Assembly: GCA_028571685.1 (NCBI GenBank)
Contig: CM053156.1
Coordinates: 81,347,049-81,411,048, forward strand
Reading direction: 5' to 3'
Length of the DNA: 64,000 nucleotides
Source: Heterohyrax brucei
Taxonomy: Eukaryota; Chordata; Mammalia; Hyracoidea; Procaviidae
The first letter of the stretch is position 1. Each line of letters opens with the position of its first letter. Of the stretch, positions 9,826 to 21,796 are shown piece after piece. The notes beneath the pieces are model-generated. The model was not told where the DNA came from. It ran no database searches and was given only the letters and a program-made list of their open reading frames with translations. A program made the position numbers and the translations under genes.

Positions 9826-10564
9826 TGCTGCCTCTTTCCACCCCCCCCCCCCCATGTTATCCTTTTTATAGCTTTGGTCTCTGTCTGCACTGATGGTATT
9901 GACGCAAGGGTTTGCTTGTTTGCTGTCTGCCTTTCCAACAAGACCATGGACCCCACAGCGAGGATCTGCGTGGTTGTCTTCACCAGTGTCCCTCAGCTCC
10001 GGGAAGAGGGGTGGCACGTAGTGCTGCTCTGCCCTGATTTATGCAGCCAACGAAAGATGAAGAATGAATGAATCTGTTTCTGATGGATCAAAGGAAATGG
10101 ACCTTCAGGGTTTTTCTTCAAGACATGGAAGCCGTAAAGAGAAAGAAATCTGGGAAGGTGGGCTGGGCCTTGTGGGGAGCCAGGAGAGGTGGGGTGCGAG
10201 TTTGATGGCTTTTGCTTAGAAATAGGTAGCTGTCCTTAGACACGCCGTGTCGCTCACCCCACAGAGTGACTGTAACTAAACGTGGGTAGAAAACAACATC
10301 AAATGAACGAAGTAAGTAAAGAAGCAATGGACTCAACACATGGACTTTAGTTCTCTCGCCTTGGCTCTTGGTGGTCTTGAACACCAGTGTGCCAGAGACT
10401 GAGTGTGACCATCCCACTGTTCCTTCCTTCCACTCCCCTGCCTACCTCCCTTCTCCAGCTTGCATCTCCCCTTCCTCTCTCCCCTCTCCCTCCCTCCTTA
10501 TCTCCCTCCCACTGCCATTATTTAGGGAACCTCCAGCACTGTCCTAGGAGCTGCATTTATCCCT
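9826..10564. other. Unique sequence with poly-C and pyrimidine-rich tract
   Basis: A 13-base C run sits at 9841-9853 and a C/T-rich stretch at 10410-10510 (CCCTCTCCCTCCCTCC). No gene or repeat family is called. Confidence 0.5.
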
Positions 10565-10672
10565 TCACTCATTCATTCAAGTGACAAGCACAGGCTAAGT
10601 ATCCGGTCCAGGCTGATGACACAGAATCACACAGCAGGGGACGTCTGCCCTCATGGAGCTCCCAGTTGACAA
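10565..10672 (-). mobile_element. L2 3'-end fragment, antisense
   Basis: 'TCACTCATTCATTCAAGTGA' and 'TGCCCTCATGGAGCTCCCAG' are characteristic of antisense L2. Confidence 0.7.
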
Positions 10673-11107
10673 GTGCTAAACAAATGGTTGGAACTTATTA
10701 AGTAAACCTTTATGTAATTGCATTCAATTCAGTAAATATTTGATTAAATCAATTAAGTGAGCACTTGCTTTAATTACTATTAATTTAAATGGGACATATT
10801 TGCAAAGGAGTTTCTCCTCCTTTTGGTCATCTGAGGGGCTTGTTTTCCTTTGAACATTTGCAAGTGAACATCAGAGAATGATAACATCAGCAAATTACAC
10901 ACGGCAACATTGTATGTACTACATCTTACTAACAAGAAGATGTACAAAGCAAGCAAACAAACGAACAAATAGATGGTCGTAAGCCTGGCTTGTAGTAACT
11001 CAAACACACTATAAATTGGGGACTATGTATACTTGGTGGGAGGTCTCTGTCAAACTTTGTTGCCTGATGATTTAAATATTAAAAAGCAAAAACAAAGAAC
11101 AAACCAT
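10673..11107. other. A/T-rich unique sequence
   Basis: Runs of TTAATTA-like sequence at 10690-10800. No recognised repeat or gene. Confidence 0.5.
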
Positions 11108-11313
11108 TATTGTCAAGGCGATTTCAATTCATAAGATGATTTCAATTCATAACGACCCTGTAGAACAGGGTGGAATGACCCCCTAGGGCTTCCAAGCTGT
11201 CGTCTTTGGGAAGTAGATGGCCACAGCTCGCTCCAGGGGAGCCGCTGGTGGGTTTGAACCACTGACCTGTTGGTTAGCACCCAACTGTTTAACCACTGTG
11301 CCACCAGGGCTCC
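11108..11313 (-). mobile_element. AfroSINE type B, antisense
   Basis: 'TGGTGGGTTTGAACCACTGA' and 'ACCACTGTGCCACCAGGGCT' mark the head side. Near the tail side GATTTCAATTCATAA occurs twice in a row (about 11121-11152), a small internal tandem duplication. Confidence 0.9.
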
Positions 11314-12802
11314 GTGGTTTAAACATAAGAATGCATGTGACTGAGAGAGAGAACTCCTTTGCATGTTCACTGTGCCAGTGCCTCCAAGTTTGACCAAAAA
11401 CTAGCATTTACTGAATTACTTTGGACCTTTTTCATTATTACCTAGCAAAGATGGAACTTTTAAAAAGCTTCTCCATCGGGAGGAAGGGGCCGTTCCTCTT
11501 GCCTCTACTTGAACTTGGCACTGTGTGTAAGAGTCATGCAAGCAGGGAGATTCAGACTCATTTTTCAGCACTACCCAGAGAACAGTGTGTACTGGATTCC
11601 TGACAGCTGAGCAAAGTGACCCTTCCTGTGGCTGGGAGACACAGAAGATCAGCTAAATCAAGGCTCTCTCCCAACCCGTCTACTCCCACCCTTTGCGATG
11701 ACATGAATAAGTTGGAAGTATTCTGTGGAAGACCTTCTGAAGACGTGCGTCATCCCAGTGAGCAGCTCAGGTCTCCCAGTGCAAGAGAGCCCCTTTGATG
11801 TCCAGGTTGACTGGAAAGGCAGAAGGGTGACATCCAAGGATGTCTACCAACACAGCCAAGTCCTCTGCCACACTGAGTCAGAGTGGTACCCTGGTACCCT
11901 TGAGCCACATCAAGCCACATCAAGCTGTGTCCGTTCCCTCTGCCTGCATCCTTGACACACACTCCAAGCAGCTGGAAATCAGTCATTTGTCCAGGGAGGG
12001 CACACTCAGGAATTCTAGTGGGTCGCGAAGTGCTGATTTCCAATTGTGGAAGGTGGCACTCTTTGGAGGGGTTTGAGACCCTCTGCTGTGTGTGACCACC
12101 ATTTTCACTCCCTTACACACTTCTCACGGCCATAAAAAACAATTCACATTCCAGCTATAAGAATTTCTCAGCAATACAAGACGCTCAGCTGATCAGTGAC
12201 CCGCCTTTACAGAACCTGGTCTCCTGAAGTTAAAGCCGCTGTCTTTGGCTTACGTCCGGAAACAGTGCAAATAAGGTATTATCTTTCTGGAGGGACGTTT
12301 CTTTTGTCACAAGGCAGAGGGATCGGAGTGCAAAGGATGTGTGTCAGCCACTTGAAGGAAAGCCAGACAAGCTACTTCATCCATCTCTCTGAACGCCATG
12401 GGAGTGGAGGGGTGTCCAATCTCCCCTACCGGCATGGGAACCATGACAAAAAAATCCCTCTGATATGAGAGCAGCTGCCCGCTACACTATCTATAAGACG
12501 CAGAGGACTACAATCAATGAATTCGTGCTCTCTCCATGTCTTCACCTTCCAAACATCTTCAGTGTCTTTTACACTGCCTTCCTCTCTTGCTGTTTTTTCC
12601 TTTCTAGTCCCTCTGGTATTGTGGTTTTATAACAGGGCACCTGCCACTGAATTATGTTTCCACTTTTCCTCCCTTTGCCTCACTCCATCCCAAGCACCAA
12701 GATCTGCTTGTCACATACAGATTGGAAATGTTTTAGGAGTAGGTTACATAGTAAAGAGATAACTGCTCATCACTTATAGAAGCTGAAATGTCTCAGTATT
12801 AG
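11314..12802. other. Unique non-coding sequence, about 1.5 kb
   Basis: No SINE, LINE or LTR is recognised. A local duplicate 'GCCACATCAAGCCACATCAA' lies near 11905-11925. Short frames have no family features. Confidence 0.5.
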
Positions 12803-12892
12803 CTTCAATCAACAAACATTTACTGAGCAGCTAGTATGTGCCATACTCTGCACTGGGCATATACTAGTGAACAGAACAGAACCAATCCAGTG
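12803..12892 (-). mobile_element. L2 3'-end fragment, antisense
   Basis: 'TCAATCAACAAACATTTACT' then 'GAGCAGCTAGTATGTGCCAT' and 'TAGTGAACAGAACAGA' match antisense L2. Confidence 0.7.
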
Positions 12893-13196
12893 CTCTGAGA
12901 TGAAGGCATCTGACTTACTTTTCCTGAATTAGAAAGTAGCTTTGTGCTAACATTTTTTCCCAGAGGTCAGTAAGTATTTTTCCAAGCATTTTCTTCCTTT
13001 CTGCATATAATCTTTTATAATGATAGAAGCAGAACATATGAATTAGAAGACATAGGCAAGCAAAAATAAAATAAAAGTGAACACTGAGAGATTACTACTA
13101 TGAGCATGTTAGTTCACGTATTTTCAGGATTTTTTTTCACCTATACTTACATTTAAATAAAATTTGATCATAATATACACGTTGTTGTTTAGTCAG

Positions 13197-13361
13197 AAGC
13201 ACTGGTGGCATAGTGGTTAAGAGCTTCATCTGCTAAGCAAAAGGCTGGCAGTTTGAATCCACCAGGCAGTCCTCGGAAATCCTATGGGGCAGTTCTACTC
13301 TTTCCAGAAGGTTTGCAATGACTCGGAGTTAACTTGACAACAATAGGTGTGGTTTGGTTCG
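13197..13361 (+). mobile_element. AfroSINE type A with perfect target-site duplication
   Basis: Head 'CACTGGTGGCATAGTGGTTA', middle 'CAGTCCTCGGAAATCCTATG', tail 'GACTCGGAGTTAACTTGACA'. GTTGTTTAGTCAG flanks it exactly at 13184-13196 and 13362-13374, a 13-bp duplication that proves retroposition at this site. Confidence 0.95.
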
Positions 13362-13374
13362 GTTGTTTAGTCAG

Positions 13375-16300
13375 CAGTGTCTGTCTTCCACTTTAATGTG
13401 TTTTTGCCTTTTACTTCAGACCATTCCTTGGAGTTGTACCAAAATGTCCTTTCCAGCTAATTTGATCAAACTACCACTTGATCCAGGGCCACACCAGGTT
13501 GTGTGGTCCCCTAAGTCTTTTTTGATTCTAGCCTTGCCCGTTTTTTTGTGACTCTGACCTGTAGAAGACCCTGAGAAGTTGTCCTGAAGGACGTCTTTCT
13601 TCTGAACTCATGTGGAACCTTCATCTCTGTCATTTAGCTTGTTCCTCAGTCCCACATAGGGTGATACCTGAAGCCTTCTGGGTTGCTATTGGGTGTGGCG
13701 GCTAGACCATGTCAGAAGCGTGCACCCGATTGATGGCATGGCATCTGGAGACCCATCATCTGTTTGCCTCACCATCAGCCTCTCCAAAAATAACCCCTTG
13801 ACTAAGACTATGCCAGTCTGGTCACTGTATTTATACGGGTACCCCCCTTGTGGCTGGAAAGTAATTCTTATGGTGTTCTTTTCTTCCTGACCTGGTGCTC
13901 AAGTTCCCCAACGACCTTTCACTAAACAGTTGTATTGCTCATTAGTAATCCCTTGCTGGAATCAGTAATTTAATTAAGGGTTTTTTAATGCTGTTGTTCC
14001 ACATCTATCATGGAAATCCCATCATTGCATTAAATCTCAACATTCATTCATTCCATCCTCATGACTTTTTCCTGCTCGAGGGAGAAAACCGTCCAGCTGG
14101 AATGGTTTTGGGGGATAGTGCCATCCTACAATCTGTCACTCGGATAGGCTTCCCTAACATAAGGAGGATTTGGCTGTCTTGTTCCAGTCTCTTGATGTCA
14201 TCCCTTGCCCCACTGCGGGCACTATTCATGTTGCTTTCCTGTGTCATGTACTGTGCCTGATTTTATTCATAGTTGCCTTTGATTTTAAGCTAGTGATGCG
14301 CTGGAGCTGGCTTGTGTCAGCGAGCAAGAGCTGGCTGTGTGTATCACTGTCCAAGTCTTTGTTCAGTGGCTGCTTGAAAATGTCCCTGGCAGGAGTATTT
14401 ACACCACGGAAATTGGCAAATGCGACAACTTAGAGCTTTTTTTTTTTTTCTTTCCTTAGCTAGGTATTATACAATGACCTGCACACCCGTGTTTTAAGCC
14501 ATTGATTTCTAGGCTTACTAGAATTGCCTGAAGCATTTTCTGTAGTACGAATTTCCAAAGCCTGCTGCAAACATAGTGTATCAGAACCCCTAGGCGTGAA
14601 GCTGTGGGAACCTGTGTCTTTTATTAAAGGATTTCTATTCTGAGGGTTCAAGGAGTCAGAGCTGACCAAACAGCCAGCTTTGGGAAGAAAAGTCAGCCAC
14701 ATGCTTGAATCCATTTCACGTTTTCCAAGAAGTCCTAGGTTTCCATCTTCACCACCTGTGTTGTTTGAGGGGGGCAGGATGTCAGACCAAGGGAGCCCCT
14801 TTTATTGAAGACGGTTTCTTTTCACCTGCCTGCGGGCATTCATCCCTGTCCCTTTCCTCACTGTCACCTGCCTTTGCTCTGAGTCTTTTATCCCGATTCC
14901 AAGTCATTCTCTGTCTGGCATCCACCTAAATACAGCCACACGGGGGAGGGAGGCCGCCTCCCCACGCTTGCACTCCTCCTCATCAATCAACTGGCAAGGG
15001 TCACTTCTCTGCAATCTAAACATGAAATTCTGTTCCCTCTGGGGGACGGGATATGGGCAGGGACACTAAGGTTTTACAAAAACATTCCGGGGGCCAGCCT
15101 GAGAGAAACCCTAGGGCAAAATCTCCCTAATTACACTTGGACTATTTTTCATGGAGCCGTGTAGTTCTTGGGGACCCTGTCTTGGTGTGTATGTAGCCAA
15201 AATGAAATTTAAGCTGCACAGAGCACCACCTAATCAATTTCCTTGGCCCGAGCCTCTTAGAATCCAATATCTCAGAGATACAGGGCAAGTGATAATGATT
15301 TGACACTTGCCAGATGTCTAGGGTGCCAGTGAAGAAATGGCATGCCCCAAAGAATACTGTAATTCTAAAACAACACCCAGAAAACTTCACAACCCTGGGA
15401 GAATCCCCATTCCTTGTGTTGATATGTTCAAGAACATTGTCTGTGCACAGCAGGTATCGATTGCATATAGGTGAGGCCCCCAGCGCCATTTGTCATTTCT
15501 GATATAATATCATGTTATCGTTTAAAGCCTTAATGGGAGAGATGTCTGTGCTTAAAGCAAACCGGTTGTCCGGAGCTGTGACAAATGGCAAGATGGTCTT
15601 TGTTTCTGCAGCAGTGAGCAGTTGGCTTGCTATTTGCTTTACCTTTTATCCAAGAATAACTGTGTGATGGGTTCTGGAAGCGAGCAGTATCATTTTGTCA
15701 GAGGTGGTTCGTGGCAAGCCGGGTGGTCCCAGGCAGCAGCTGCAGAATGTTAGCACCCGACAGGATGTTAGCTGAGGGGCCGTGTAAATCTGAACCGACT
15801 CAAGCTCCACATGCCTGGCTTTGGCTGAAAAGTTCTCGTGCTGTTTTCTAAGGTGAGAGGACAGGAAATGCTGATGAGAGGAAGAGAGAAACAGAGAGAG
15901 AGAGAGAAATGTGCATTAGCCAGCCAGCATTGGATAATCATTTTATTCAGATACAGCATTTTTGAGAAGGAGTGATTTGGAGAGAAAGGGTGGTGTTATC
16001 ACCGGAGAAGAATATGGCTGTCTTTCACAGAGGCTTGTCTCTGATCTCCAATATTGTGACTTAAGCAACTGCAGCTACCCTGAAACGACCCCCTCCCCAC
16101 ACCCCCGGTAACCTGGCTCTGTTCAGGCATCATTAGAACCCTGGAAAACGTAGTGTCTGGCAGGGCTGGAAGAGTCTGTTCCTCTGCCTGAACGCCCCGT
16201 GAGTCGAAGTCTTGACACTTTATCTGTCGGAACAGGCAGTCTGTCAGGACAAATAGCAGCAGTTTTGTCCTCATAATTCCCGTCTCAAAATTCATGAAAA

Positions 16301-16770
16301 CCAAAATGTACCCACAATTTTAATGTGACTGTGCATGACGACAATGGCTGTCACTTTCCTCTGCCTTCTTTAAGGGGGAAGGAAGGGCCCGTCCCGCATC
16401 ATTACATAAATGGCACACCAGGCGCGGTCCCCCAGCTCGAAATCGGGAAGGACTTTTGGAGAGCTTCCTGACAGGAATCTCTGCTCCTAATTGGGGGCCA
16501 GTGAACCTGTTCTTGGCTTTCAGAAAAGTTGGTGAAGTTTTCAGTGTAAGTGTGAGATCAACACTCGACTTGAGCTACCAAGAGATGCGAAGCCGCTTTG
16601 CTCTTTACGGCCACCCCTTGGTGCTGCTGCTTCAGGGGCAGGGGGCTTTCGGCGCGGTGAGTCCCAGCTTTCTGTGTCGGTATCTTTTCAGATTAATGAG
16701 ACACACTTGCTGGCAATGGTCTGTAGAATAAATGGTAAGTATGAGACAGAAGTGGGAGAAAGAGGTGGCA
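13375..16770. other. SINE-free unique sequence, about 3.4 kb
   Basis: No AfroSINE, RTE or LTR in a window that averages nearly one SINE per kilobase. It contains a poly-T run at about 14438-14449 and a GA-rich run at 15890-15905. No exon was recognised. Such gaps can reflect constraint (enhancers) or chance. Confidence 0.55.
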
Positions 16771-16843
16771 GTCTGCAGCCTTGGAAACTGTGAGGCAGTT
16801 CTACTCTGTCCTGTAAGGTGGCTATGAGTTGGAACGAGTTTAG
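16771..16843 (+). mobile_element. AfroSINE 3' half
   Basis: 'CCTTGGAAACTGTGAGGCAG', 'TCTACTCTGTCCTGTAAGGT', then 'GCTATGAGTTGGAACGAGTT'. The tRNA-like head is missing. Confidence 0.85.
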
Positions 16844-16911
16844 TACAAGATAGAAAAAGTCAGCCTGCAAATCTTACTAGCAAGTGACATTGATCTGTTG
16901 AAGAAATAGGT

Positions 16912-17011
16912 CGAGATAGATTGATAGACAGACAGAAGGACAGAATGACTGAATGACAGGTAGGTAGGTAGGTAGACAGACAGACATGGGCGGACAGATG
17001 GACAGAAAGAT
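16912..17011. repeat. Compound tetranucleotide repeat
   Basis: Interleaved GATA, GACA and GGTA units (GACAGACAGAAGGACAGA, then GGTAGGTAGGTAGGTAGACA). Confidence 0.9.
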
Positions 17012-17028
17012 ATGTTGTTGGTGACAAT

Positions 17029-17238
17029 GATGTTGTTGGGAGTCCTCTAGTCAGTTTGGCTCACGGTGACCCCATGTGACAAAGCAGAATTGCCCTAAAG
17101 GATTTCTTTCTGCAAATCTTTATGTAATCTTACAGAAAGCGGATGCCTAGGTCATTTTCCCCTGGAGCCACTGGGTGGGTTCAAACCACCGACCTTTTGG
17201 TTAGCAGCCCAGCACTGAATTGCAGCACCACCCAGCCT
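17029..17238 (-). mobile_element. AfroSINE type B, antisense
   Basis: 'GGCTCACGGTGACCCCATGT' on the tail side, 'TCTTTATGTAATCTTACAG' in the middle, and 'CCACCGACCTTTTGGTTAGC' on the head side. Confidence 0.88.
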
Positions 17239-17292
17239 TTTTAGATGCAATCACATGCATGTATGAAATAGATGGATATTTTCAGATCCATC

Positions 17293-17512
17293 AGACCCCA
17301 AACCAAACCCACTGCTGTCAAGTCCATTCCAACCACTGGTGACCACGCCCCCTCCTGCCCCGTGTTATAGATTAGAACTGCTTCCTAGAGTTTTTTTGTG
17401 TATAATTTTTGCAGAAGCAGATTGTCAGGCCTTAGTTCTGCATCACCACTGAGCGCGTTCAAATCTGCAAACATTGGGGTTAGCAGTCAAGCAGAAACCA
17501 TTTGCACCACAC
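17293..17512 (-). mobile_element. AfroSINE type B, antisense, diverged
   Basis: It starts with 'CCAAACCAAACCCACTGCTG', then 'GTCAAGTCCATTCCAACCAC'. The middle is diverged and it ends in 'CCATTTGCACCACACATA'. Confidence 0.75.
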
Positions 17513-17644
17513 ATATGCATTCAAATATACATACATATTCATACACTAATATGTACATGCTCTTACAGACACAGCGTATATTCAAACTGCTTGCTTAAAC
17601 TGATTAACATTAGATCCTGCAGATGTATTCATATTTTAAAGTTA

Positions 17645-17835
17645 CATATCTACTACATGCCAGGTATTCAGGTAGATTAGTTCATTTATCCTCATAACGT
17701 TTCTGTAAGAAAGTACTGTTATCCCCATTTTACAGATGACAACATTGAGGTTAATAAGAGCTGATGTTACAAGCTTAGAAGTATATGGCTTAGAAGTGGC
17801 ATGGCCCTACAGTAATCGAAAGCCTGTGCCTTTTT
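17645..17835 (-). mobile_element. MIR, antisense
   Basis: 'CATGCCAGGTATTCAGGTAG', 'TTATCCCCATTTTACAGATG' and 'GTATATGGCTTAGAAGTGGC' follow the antisense MIR order through most of its length. Confidence 0.85.
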
Positions 17836-18529
17836 TAAAGGCATGCTGGTTATCTTTGGGATTATGCCTAGGTATGCAAATATAAAGAGAAAATCTCTCC
17901 CACATATTCTTAAATCAGGGACTAGCAGAGTCCTAGGAAAAATATTTTCATCTTTTTTTCATGGGGTTCTCAGAGCTGAGAGATCCAAAGCTTAGAATTC
18001 GGATGACATTAAACCAGATATCTCAGGTGGCTGCAAGAGTCAGTTAGCATGGGTCATGCGGGATGAGACAATACGGAGTGGTGCAGACTACGGTGAACTC
18101 CATGTCCTACGACTGAACGACAAGAACAGCCGCTCAGCTCCAGCAGGTGACAGCCATGTGGGAATAGGGCCTCGGTATTGCCAGATTGCCTGATTTTCCT
18201 GTTTTTTTTTCCCCCGAGACATTTTTCTGTACAACCTTTAAAAAATTTTTTTTTCCATATCTTTATGCACACTCTTCTGATTTGTAAATATTGGCAAATT
18301 GTGAATATTACCTCTATTTAAAACACTGGGGATTCAAACAGAACCCACCGTGGGTAGCCGATGAGCCATGGGCCACACTTTTCTGACCTCTGCCATCAGC
18401 CATTGCTCCTCAGTGGCCTGCTGCCCTCTGATGGTGGGTCCTGCTGGCCTCGTTTCAGTTCTGGTGTTGCTGGGGGATGTTCCTCAGGTAAGGTTGTAGG
18501 ATGAAGCCAGCAAGCGGAGTTCTTCCCAG
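17836..18529. other. Unique non-coding sequence
   Basis: Poly-T runs at about 18200-18210 and 18246-18256. Nothing else recognised. Confidence 0.5.
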
Positions 18530-18700
18530 AAATAGTACTTGGCTGCTACCTGAAAGGCTGGCGATTTGCACCCACATGGAGGTTCCACTGGACACATCCC
18601 TGGCCATCAGCTTTCCTAAAGAGGATAGCCCAGGATGCCTGATTGGGAAGTTCTGCTTTGTCACATGGGGTCACGGTGAGTCCGAAAGGATGACGGTACT
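18530..18700 (+). mobile_element. AfroSINE, sense, degenerate
   Basis: 'TACTTGGCTGCTACCTGAAA' (head), 'CCTAAAGAGGATAGCCCAGG' (long-type middle) and 'TCACATGGGGTCACGGTGAG' (tail) occur in the right order with heavy divergence. Confidence 0.65.
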
Positions 18701-18984
18701 CAATGAAAACAGAGCAGTGAGGGAGAAAGGGCATTTCCTGTGTTCTGCAACAGGGGGACATTTCACTGCTTGAAGACACCAATGTGATCAAAATGGGCAT
18801 CCTCCCCAGCAGACACCCCCTGATAAGGGACTTCTCTGAGACTGACAGGACCCTGTGTGACCTCAGCAGTGTTCCGCCTCTGTCATTTCTGTCACCTGCC
18901 TTTCTCTTCAGTCCCATTAATCTCCTTCTTTCTCTCCTTCAAAGTCTCCCAGCAAGCTGCTTTCCATTTGTGGATCTGTATGCT

Positions 18985-19190
18985 ATAAATTCCCCTGTCT
19001 GGAAGGACCTTCCTTCAAAGCCGGCTGCGACTTCTTCTCAGCCCTAAGCTCTGAGCTTGGGTGTCACTTTCTCAGAGAAGAATCTCCCACCCAGTCCCTG
19101 TCCGCAGTTCACCCTGTTCTGTTTTCTACATGTCATTTGTCACTCCCCCAAGAGATCTCAGGTCTTTGTCATTTGCCTGTTGACAGAGGG
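18985..19190 (+). mobile_element. Probable L2 3' region
   Basis: 'TCTGGAAGGACCTTCCTTCA', 'GGTGTCACTTTCTCAGAGAA' and the following CCACCCAGTCCC resemble the L2 stretch TGTCACCTCCTCAGAGAGG. Divergent. Confidence 0.45.
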
Positions 19191-19194
19191 AGCA

Positions 19195-19453
19195 GGTATT
19201 ATAGCAAGAAAGGGCTGAGCCCAATCACACGGCCTGGGTTCAAGTCCCGGCTCTGCATGTTGCTCCCTGTGTGACCTTGAGTGAGTCATGTCACCTCTGC
19301 GTGCCTCAGTTGCCTCATGGGTAAGATGAGAAAACTGGGAGTAATAAGAACAGGACCTCTCAGGGGGTCTCATGAGAATCAAAATAGGCTACCATCTGTA
19401 TTTGTAAAGTGCTTAGAACAATATAAAATGTTTGGGGACAATGCTTGGCACAT
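19195..19453 (+). mobile_element. MIR, sense
   Basis: The classic order is present: 'GGGTTCAAGTCCCGGCTCTG', 'GTGTGACCTTGAGTGAGTCA', 'GCCTCATGGGTAAGATGAGA', then 'GTAAAGTGCTTAGAACAATA'. Its 3' end (TGCTTGGCACATAAA) is interrupted by the next SINE. Confidence 0.92.
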
Positions 19454-19617
19454 AAACCCAAACAAAAAACAGTGCAGTAGATTTGACTCCAATTCACAGT
19501 GCCTCTGTAGGCCACAGCAGGGCTGTTCCATAGAGTTTCCAAGAAGCACCTGGTGGCTTCGAAATGGTGACCCTCTTCAGTAGCAGCCTGAGCTCTTGAC
19601 CACTGTGCCACCAGGGT
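19454..19617 (-). mobile_element. AfroSINE type A, antisense, in MIR tail
   Basis: It begins 'CCCAAACAAAAAACAGTGCA' and ends 'CCACTGTGCCACCAGGGT'. Sequence after it (GTGAGCACG) looks like the continuing MIR end (GTAAGCGC), so the SINE is nested. Confidence 0.9.
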
Positions 19618-19707
19618 AGTGAGCACGATTTTAGAAGCAGTCATGTTAGCATCACTGTCACTGTCTCCACATCTACAGTCTGAGTCCTGAAGGGGTAGTG
19701 GCCACAT

Positions 19708-19908
19708 GGCCAGGTGCCAGTCAGTTGGTTACAACTCATAGCAAGCTCTTGTGAGTCAGAATGAAACTGTGCTCCCTGGAGCTGCTGGTGGATGATTTTT
19801 CAGACATCGACCACCAAGCCTTTCTTGTGAGTGCCTCTAGGTGGATTAGAACCTCTAACCTTTGTGTTAGCAGCTTAGCATGTTAACCCTTTGTACCACA
19901 CAGGGTCC
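19708..19908 (-). mobile_element. AfroSINE type C, antisense
   Basis: 'TTGTGAGTCAGAATGAAACT', 'GTGCCTCTAGGTGGATTAGA' and 'ACCCTTTGTACCACACAGGG' mark the type C middle and head. Confidence 0.8.
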
Positions 19909-19943
19909 CTCCTGACCATACAGAGGCACTATATCAGGACCAA

Positions 19944-19980
19944 TTTTATTATTATTATTATTACCATTATTGTTGTTGTC
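19944..19980. repeat. (TTA)n microsatellite
   Basis: About seven TTA units, then TTG units. Confidence 0.9.
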
Positions 19981-21311
19981 TCCTTCATCTTATATGTAAA
20001 ATCCAAGTGAGGAGGGTACTCTGTCCTTTAAGGCTCTGTAAGTGCCGTGTGCGTCACAGAGTAAGTGCTCAAGAAATGCAGAATAAATGAGAAGAAAGGA
20101 AACTTGGAAAAGCAAGTGCCACAGAAAGCACTCATTATTACATTTCTCATTGCGTCCTTCGGCATCTCTCTGTCCGTGTATCCCTGCCTGTCTGTCTGTT
20201 TGTCTAGGTCTCTCTCATTGTCCTTAAATTAAAATCAGGATGAAGATGAAGTGGCTGGTTGCCCATCCCGTGGCTTCCTCATAAGCTGATATCTGAGTTG
20301 TAAGGTCCCATTCGAATCTCGGCAGCAACCCCCCCCACCCTGCCCCGTTCAGGGCTGGCACCCACAGGGCTCAGATGCAGGAGGTGGCTGCAGCAGCAGG
20401 ACCACTCTTGCCATCCTAATGATGAGAGGTGATGTTGCCACTCGCTCCTTGGCAGAAGGAAAACGCAGAAGAAAGCCCCCAACTGGTGCACGAAGACACC
20501 GCTTGCAACAAAGAAATCTTGCCGTTCGAAACTGTCGAGACCTTTAAAAATAAAAGATGCGCTGTATTTCCAGCACTGTTCAGTATTCATGAGGCTTCGC
20601 AGCTTGTTGTAAGGCAAGATGAAAACAATACTCAGTAGATTTTCATAAGTGACATGAAACTGTAAGATTGATAGATGATGCAGTTTTAATGTATGTGAAG
20701 TTCAAAACCAACATAAAAGCTGCCAGGTACCTGAACGCCGGATTCCAAATCCACATTTTTCCCAGTGATTAAGTCCAGCTTCCCCTCATGTCTTTGGCCT
20801 TGATAAAATAAAAAGTGGGCATCACCCTAGCAGGGGAAGAATTTCTATAAAAGCCTCCTCCAAGGACAGAGTGTTGAGGTGCTTCACGGGAGGGGCAGGG
20901 TCCCCTTTAAATTAATCTGATAGCATCGTGAATGGTTAAACATCACTCTTCTGCTTCTGGTCGTCAATATGTGGTAAACAGTTAAGCCTCCAGGTGGATC
21001 AGGGCTCATGGAAGGTTAACAAAACTGCTGGTAGTTGCCTAAACATTCTTTGCTTTATGCTTTATAGCTGATCAGCCTTTCCAGTTTCTTTATGTATTAC
21101 ATACATATGTATAGTTATAAATTATATGTAAGAGTTTCTCATTGCACATTATCTATGCAGTTAATCAGTGTGGTATATGATCTGTGATTACATTATATAC
21201 AGTGAGTACAGTCTTAAAAGGTTTCCCTGGTCAGTCTCAATTACGCAGCGTTTATTTCTCGTCCTTTCCAATGACTCCAAGTGTCCATTAATGAGAAGCT
21301 CCAAGGAGTTA
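19981..21311. other. Unique non-coding sequence, about 1.3 kb
   Basis: 20035-20085 has a MIR/L2-like end (AAGTGCTCAAGAAATGCAGA). TGTC-type repeats occur around 20180-20200. No gene recognised. Confidence 0.5.
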
Positions 21312-21520
21312 GGAGTCCCAGGGTAGCACACACAGTTAATGTGCTCAGCTGCTGACTGACAGCTTTGGGGGTTCAAGTCCACCCAAAGGCACCTCAGAAG
21401 ACAGGCCTGACAATGACTTCCAAAAGATCAGGTGCTAAAAACCCTGGGGAACACTGTTCTATTCTGACACACGTGGGGTCACCATGACTTGGAATCATCT
21501 TAATAAGAACTGATATTTTT
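21312..21520 (+). mobile_element. AfroSINE type C, sense
   Basis: Head 'GAGTCCCAGGGTAGCACACA', B-box side 'GGGTTCAAGTCCACCCAAAG', middle 'ATTCTGACACACGTGGGGTC', and tail 'CCATGACTTGGAATCATCTT'. Confidence 0.9.
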
Positions 21521-21611
21521 ATATAAAGAGTTAAGTTACATGTATCTCTTCATTTTTTAATTCTTGTTTCTTTTTGCTTTATTACTTGCTACCTAACATT
21601 TATTAGATATT

Positions 21612-21790
21612 AAAAAAAAATTGTTGCTGTTGAATCAATTTACACTCACAGTGACCCTATAGGACAGAGTAGAATGGCCCCCTGGGGTGTCCCAAGCTGT
21701 CATCTTTACACAAGCGGGCTGCTGGCATATGCTGCTGATCTTTCACTTCACCTAGCAGCCAACAGCTTAACCACTTCGCCACCCAGCCTT
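21612..21790 (-). mobile_element. AfroSINE type B, antisense
   Basis: It follows a poly-A run, with 'ACTCACAGTGACCCTATAGG', 'AGCTGTCATCTTTACACAAG' and 'ACCACTTCGCCACCCAGCCT'. Confidence 0.88.
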
Positions 21791-21796
21791 CCAGAG

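Noticed and set aside
17340-17365. GC-box-like CGCCCCCTCCTGCCCCG
   Set aside because: It lies inside a diverged AfroSINE and has no promoter context.
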